DNA from: Hygrophila difformis
Taxonomy: Eukaryota > Streptophyta > Magnoliopsida > Lamiales > Acanthaceae
Length of the DNA: 64,000 nt
Assembly: GCA_030278955.1 (NCBI GenBank)
Contig: JAOANR010000011.1
Span: forward strand, 47,541,417-47,605,416
Direction of reading: 5' to 3'
Position numbers and translations under genes: made by a program. Each line of letters starts with the position of its first letter. The first letter of the stretch is position 1. The notes beneath the pieces were generated by a model. It searched no databases and was not told the origin of the DNA. It saw only the letters and a program-made list of their open reading frames with translations. Positions 59,254-64,000 of the stretch are shown here, one piece after another.

Positions 59254-61245
59254 ATGCTCCTCTTCATTCTCTTCCTCCTCCTCGCCGGCGGCGGTTCCGC
59301 CGCCCCGATCGTCGGCCTCGACTCCTTCCTCTCCCAGCAATTCCGCAAAGACCCTAACGCCATGAACGATTCCTTTACTCTCCTTTCTTCCTCCCTCAAG
59401 AAAACCCTCTCGCACCCCTACCCCACCCACCCTCCTACCCCGTCCTCCCTCCTCTCCCTCGATCTCCCCGTCCCCATCTCCCTCCATTTGGTCGGCTCCT
59501 CTTTCTCCTCCTCCGCCCCCTCCCTCCTCTCCTCTCTCCTCTCCTCCGCCCTTTCCTCCGACCATTTCCACATCATCTCCCCCTTCTCCTCCCCGCACCA
59601 TCTCTCCATCTCCCACTCCCTCCATCTCTCCCCTTCACTTTCCCCGCCCTCCCTCGCCGCATCTCTTTCCGCCGCCTTGAATGCACATCTCTCGTCCTCG
59701 CCCTCACCACTTCGATCTCCCTTGTCTTCCGTCCCTTATTCCCTCGTCGACCAGATTATCCGCCAGGACTTTGAAAAGGAGAAGTCCACTAATTCTTACC
59801 ATATCTACATTATCCATCTGGGATCGCTGCCCAAAAGCTATGCCTACAGCTACACCTCCGGGGACAGCTCCCCTGGCTATACCAAATGCTTGGGCAGCAT
59901 TTGGACGGGGAGCGATCGCTACTTGTGGATTGATTTGGGAGCCGGACCGGTTGATTATGGACCTGCTTTGTCCGGTGATGGTGTCTTGCCGAGAGGGGAG
60001 TTTCACCCTTTGGCGGCCTTCCATGGCCGCCCCAAGTCGCAGAAGACGCTGCTGCGGGACTTGGCTTCGTTGGTCTGGAGCGCTTATCAGGTACTCCTGG
60101 TTCCCTCTCTGAGAATTCCAGTGCCTTTTGAGAATACCTTGATTGTTGAATTTGTTCACATACATGGTGATGGTGGTAGTATTGGATTGGATTGGAGGTC
60201 GATAGAGACGACTTTTATGGATGTGGCGAATTCCCGTGGATTGTTGTTGGGTGATCAGAAATTGAGTTTCAAGCAGTATGATGTCAAGTTTGATGAGTGT
60301 TCGATTTGCTCCTTTGCTATAGCTAGGGCAACAACTTCGTATACTTCTAGATACTTGTTTGATAATTACACTTTGATTGTTAGTGAGTATTTGGATTCGA
60401 AGAGATTACATCAAGCAATTTTGGATTCGGTTGATGAGTTTAGGAGGGTAGGAAAGCTGCCGGAGGAAGACTTTGGTAGAGTCCTTCCTGTGTATGTTTT
60501 TGATCTTGATGTGCATAATATGCTGTTGCTCGACCGGTACCACCAGTCTGTGGCTTTTAAGGATATGGTGATTGCTGTTCGGACAAAGAGTACACAGACT
60601 GTGAGCGACTATAGTTGTAATGGGCATCATGTGTTTACTCAAACACGTGAACTTGAAAGGCCGCTTGTGGGATCAATTTTACAGAGCATGTGGGGGGTTT
60701 CACCGACACATCTTGTTTGGAGCCCGAGGCATAACAGCACTCTCATGGACTACACTTGGAGTGTTGGGCAAACCCCATTCGGACCATTCTCGGAGTTACG
60801 TTCACTGTCTTTTGTTCAGAAGGATGCTGCCAAGAGAAATGTTCTTTTGACATCATTGAATTTCACCATCACAAGTGGAATTGATGTTCTTGATTCTATT
60901 GCTGCACATGGCGGAGAAAGGAAACTTTTTAAAAAGAATAAACATACGGAGTTTTTACAGAGGTGGAACCTATTTAAGTACAAGCTGGACAAGTCTATTT
61001 CTGCTCTGTCACATTTCGATTATGAGCTGGCTCAATATTACATGAGGTCTTCCGAGAATGATCTATATGCTATGCACTCTCTTGTTTACCATGTATCTCA
61101 AGAGTTGGAAGCATCACTCGTTTGTTTCAAGGATCCGCCAATCCCATGGAAATCAATTATTGTCTCGGCTGGGTTCTTATTTGTGTTGCTCTATGTATGC
61201 GCTAGAAGAGATAAATTATTTCAAAACAAGAGGAAACAATTTTGA
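59254..61245 (+). CDS. single-exon membrane protein, At3g28720 type (DUF7906-like)
   Basis: 663 residues without introns. It starts with a hydrophobic signal peptide (MLLFILFLLLAGGGSAAP) and ends with one transmembrane helix (SIIVSAGFLFVLLYVCA, about residues 637-653) followed by a short basic tail, so a type I secretory-pathway membrane protein is expected. Residues ~45-150 are dominated by Ser, Leu and Pro; the rest is well structured, with LWIDLGAGPVDYGP, VYVFDL and conserved-looking Cys (DECSICSFAIARATTSYTSR). The family's molecular function is not established; a related Arabidopsis gene has been tied to pollen exine formation. The family call is from memory of the protein style and is less certain than the gene itself. 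Confidence 0.8.
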   Translation: MLLFILFLLLAGGGSAAPIVGLDSFLSQQFRKDPNAMNDSFTLLSSSLKKTLSHPYPTHPPTPSSLLSLDLPVPISLHLVGSSFSSSAPSLLSSLLSSALSSDHFHIISPFSSPHHLSISHSLHLSPSLSPPSLAASLSAALNAHLSSSPSPLRSPLSSVPYSLVDQIIRQDFEKEKSTNSYHIYIIHLGSLPKSYAYSYTSGDSSPGYTKCLGSIWTGSDRYLWIDLGAGPVDYGPALSGDGVLPRGEFHPLAAFHGRPKSQKTLLRDLASLVWSAYQVLLVPSLRIPVPFENTLIVEFVHIHGDGGSIGLDWRSIETTFMDVANSRGLLLGDQKLSFKQYDVKFDECSICSFAIARATTSYTSRYLFDNYTLIVSEYLDSKRLHQAILDSVDEFRRVGKLPEEDFGRVLPVYVFDLDVHNMLLLDRYHQSVAFKDMVIAVRTKSTQTVSDYSCNGHHVFTQTRELERPLVGSILQSMWGVSPTHLVWSPRHNSTLMDYTWSVGQTPFGPFSELRSLSFVQKDAAKRNVLLTSLNFTITSGIDVLDSIAAHGGERKLFKKNKHTEFLQRWNLFKYKLDKSISALSHFDYELAQYYMRSSENDLYAMHSLVYHVSQELEASLVCFKDPPIPWKSIIVSAGFLFVLLYVCARRDKLFQNKRKQF

Positions 61246-63470
61246 AACCTTCAACACATCAGTTTGTGGAAATTGGAACTCACATTTCTCAAGTGCAGAG
61301 GTAATACACTTTCCTGGAATGTTTGGTTTTGCTTTGATATGCTCTTAATGCATCACATTTCAGACTTTAGACTTAAGTTTTATCAAACGCACCCTAAGCC
61401 TTTGTGGTTGCTTTATTAACCTTTTCTTTTTAAAAGTTAAAACATTTTGGTTTTGTTATGTATTAACTTGTGCTAATGTACTGCAATCCCTATTTTTACC
61501 ATATCCAACAAACCAATGAATTCTGTATGTGCAAGATTATTTCACACCCTAGAATATTTGATACACGCAAGGATGTGAATGAATTGCTTTGCGTGCAAAC
61601 ATGGCATGCATTGTTTTGATGAAATTGGGACCAGGGCATCTATGGCTTTGCAGTGAATATGCTTCTTTCACGTATAATGATTTTGTTGGTCTTATTAGAT
61701 ATCCTTGTGTTCATGATTCCTAAAAATTTCTATTTCTATAAGTAAACAAAGCTCTAATAAACTTCGTTTGAAGGTTATGTAGTACATCTTTTTACCAATG
61801 CCTTTTACTGATGAAATTGAAGGATCTCCATAAAGTTCATTTCACCACACATTTTAACCTTCAGCATATTTCTAGAATGCTGATTCTCCGATTACATTTT
61901 GCCCCTACCATCCTTCTGGAGCTGTCCATTTTCTATTTGATCTGAAACATGAGATACTTGTCATAATTTAGTCAATGTTGGATCAAAGTAACTTGTAGGG
62001 CCATCTTTGAATATTTACTGCTCCCTGATGCTGTTATCAACTCTCATCTGTTTTAAAATATGCCGAATTTGCTTTGAAGCTTTCTTGGATTTGCAAGGCA
62101 TGTGCGGATGATCAGAGGCAAGGCGACACGAAGCAATCAACAATCAGCAATCATCAACGGCCTCTCCTCACTTATTGAAGTGTGAAATTCGAAAATGCTC
62201 CTTTACTGTGTAATTTTCCGAACACACAGAATTAAAAATCAGGGATTCAACAAATGTAGCCCAATCATTTTATTAACTTACATATTGTGTTGGTACATTT
62301 CTCTGGGTATCATCTTCTTACTTTAGCCCTTTTTGTTCATAGCAAAGATCCCTTTTTTTTTTCGGTTTTTTTAAAACTCAAATGATACTATTGGACATAA
62401 CTAAGATAGCCCCACGTTTGTAAAGTTATCAGTATATCCTTAAGGCTGAACCTGTCCAGGTACATGTGAGAACTCAGCGTTGTTGGAAGATCCTTACATG
62501 GTTACTTGTAACAATCAAGATTTCATCCTGTCACTGTTGCATCTCTTAGTTCTTTCGAATGTTTTGGGACATTTCACATTTGCATTCTTTCACAGGATGA
62601 GTTAATCCATTTTCTATTTTGATTGGCAATGGTGATTCAGTATGTCAGTTGTATTTTTCTTTTTACACTTCATTACACTCCCCGGAGCCTCAATTTCCAG
62701 TGCATTGGATCCTCGTCCCCTTGACGATAATGTTTCTCGATTCCACCCATAAGTAGAGTTAATTTTAATATTTATTCAAGTTATTGATAACTTAACCTTC
62801 TAATCTTCAAAATTTGGTTGAACTTTTACCATCTATAAAGGCATTTCCTATAAAATTAATGTAAAAAAAAAGCCCCGTTGGGAATTAGCTGTTAACTGAT
62901 TCTGTGAGTAATAATTAGTTAAAATTAGTTGTTTGACAATTTCTAGACTAACTTTTTGTCTAGAATAAGCTAAAATCCAAAATGCTGCTGTTTCAAAAAG
63001 AGCTGATTAAATACTGTTTTAAGTTATTTTGTCTTTTCAAATAAGCTATTTTATCTCATATTGTGAGACAGATTAACTGATTGGATTTAGCTGTTTTGAC
63101 AAACAATGCCAAAGATTATTGTTCATGCGACAAAGTCGGTGCAATAACAAAGTACTAGTATTTCCATTATTGTTGTTTAACCAACAAAGGGGGCAAAATT
63201 AAGAATAGTAGTAGTATGAAAACATGGATTGGGTCAAATCAAAATCAATTAGGGGTTGGGCCCAACCCAAAGTGGGGAAACTAAAGGCTTTTGCCCTGGA
63301 ATTGGAATGAACCGACTCACACTCACAAGTCACACCCGATGATTTTCTTTTCCTTTTTCGCGCCATATGGTTAAAAGCGGACTCGGGCACCACATTCTCC
63401 CATCTTACATACTGCACTCTCCACCTGCTGCTTCCTCTGCTCCAATTCCTTCCTTCCGCTCTTAACTGCT
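61246..63470. other. intergenic region upstream of SSRP1
   Basis: Begins with the 3' UTR of the membrane-protein gene and ends with the SSRP1 promoter. Around 62875-63110 a degenerate inverted structure (GGGAATTAGCTGTTAACTG and GATTGGATTTAGCTG) looks like an old hAT-type MITE. No gene was recognised in the remaining ~1.6 kb. Confidence 0.5.
63356..63363 (+). promoter_or_regulatory. E2F-like site upstream of SSRP1
   Basis: TTTCGCGC fits the plant E2F consensus TTT(C/G)(C/G)CG(C/G) and lies 108 bp before the start codon. S-phase and chromatin genes are often E2F targets. Function is inferred from motif and position. Confidence 0.5.
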
Positions 63471-63524
63471 ATGGCGGATGGGCATTTGTTCAACAGTATC
63501 TCTCTTGGCGGTCGCGGGGGTTCT
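63471..63524 (+). CDS. SSRP1: SSRP1, FACT complex subunit, first exon only
   Basis: ATG opens MADGHLFNSISLGGRGGS and is followed by a GTAAGTG donor after 18 codons. This N-terminus is characteristic of plant SSRP1, the HMG-box partner of SPT16 in the histone chaperone FACT, which moves nucleosomes during transcription and replication. The gene continues beyond the window; the rest of the window is intron. The call rests on a short but distinctive peptide and matching intron position. Confidence 0.85.
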
Positions 63525-64000
63525 GTAAGTGCAGACTTCATATGCCCCTTTGATTTATACCTGCGATTTTTGTTTTCTTCCACTTGGCTTTTATAGGATT
63601 CTTGTTTCTTCTTGAGTTTTTTTTCGGTTTAATCTGTAACCTAGATGACCTCTGTGGTGTTCTTGACGTTTTTTGCATCTCAATTAAGTGTATTTTTTGG
63701 AGTTTTTTTTTCTTGGGGGATTATTAATCGTCATTCTAGGGTTTTGTGTGGTTTTTTCTTCGATTCCAATTGTTAGTCTGCTACTCTTCTTGGTGGTTGA
63801 AATGGGATGTACCTTATTATCTTTATTTGCGAAAGGTGAAGTCTTGATTCTTAACGCTCCCTGCTTTGGTTAGGGTTTCAATTTTGTGTATTTCGTTTTG
63901 AGTAAAGATAATCAAGTTGTTGACGGTTTTCTTTGACGGCTAAGAGTGAAAAAAAGGAGTCTTGAAGGAAATGGAGAATTGGAAAATGTACTTGACATTT
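63525..64000 (+). other. first intron of SSRP1 (incomplete)
   Basis: T-rich intronic sequence with no second exon before the window ends. The open frame at 63688-63873 shows no SSRP1 resemblance. Confidence 0.7.

Noticed and set aside
59251..59625. Glu/Gly-rich minus-strand ORF
   Set aside because: Shadow of the pyrimidine-rich coding strand of the membrane-protein gene.

Overview
The window is plant nuclear DNA. Genes have GT-AG introns and encode plant-specific families (an RLCK-VII kinase, an IQ67-domain protein, a group IIb WRKY factor, a plant cysteine oxidase). The AT-rich intergenic space is packed with Stowaway MITEs, foldback DNA elements, SINEs, L1-type LINEs and one Copia element. 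A eudicot is likely; I cannot name the genus from sequence alone.

Layout. 1-2448: the last exon of an unrecognised gene or transposon, then a ~1 kb same-strand array of the word TCGCTGAAA. 2449-4139 (+): a PBL34/35/36-type kinase whose first exon is not visible. 4801-6978 (-): an IQD31-type calmodulin-binding scaffold protein, convergent with the kinase. 7091-15700: gene-free, holding a large nested foldback element, several Stowaway elements, hAT-type MITEs and a SINE. 15734-21164 (+): a young Copia element with identical-looking 350-bp LTRs, inserted into the last codons of a WRKY72-type gene (21140-23491, -). 24028-35679: gene-free, with two related foldback elements, a hAT-type element, SINE pieces and tandem repeats. 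35680-37909 (-): plant cysteine oxidase. 38356-41309: intergenic, with a SINE and MITEs. 41310-53326: a nested cluster in which a long L1 element (two long ORFs) has inserted into a MITE whose uninterrupted mirror copy lies next to it, followed by a second, internally deleted L1. 55150-58843 (+): F-box/WD40 protein of the FBX2 type. 59254-61245 (+): a single-exon membrane protein of the At3g28720 type. 63471-63524 (+): first exon of the FACT subunit SSRP1, which continues past the window edge.

The host genes do not form a pathway. They are ordinary dispersed plant genes: calmodulin signalling, immune or receptor-like signalling, oxygen sensing through the Cys N-degron, SCF ubiquitination, defence transcription and chromatin. 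The most distinctive content is structural: a Copia insertion that swaps the last eight residues of a WRKY protein for LTR-encoded ones, a LINE insertion with its empty site preserved next door, three large foldback elements with 9-10 bp target duplications, and the TCGCTGAAA array. I found no clearly new coding system. Exon boundaries were placed by eye from splice consensus, reading frame and family knowledge; no alignment or expression data were available.
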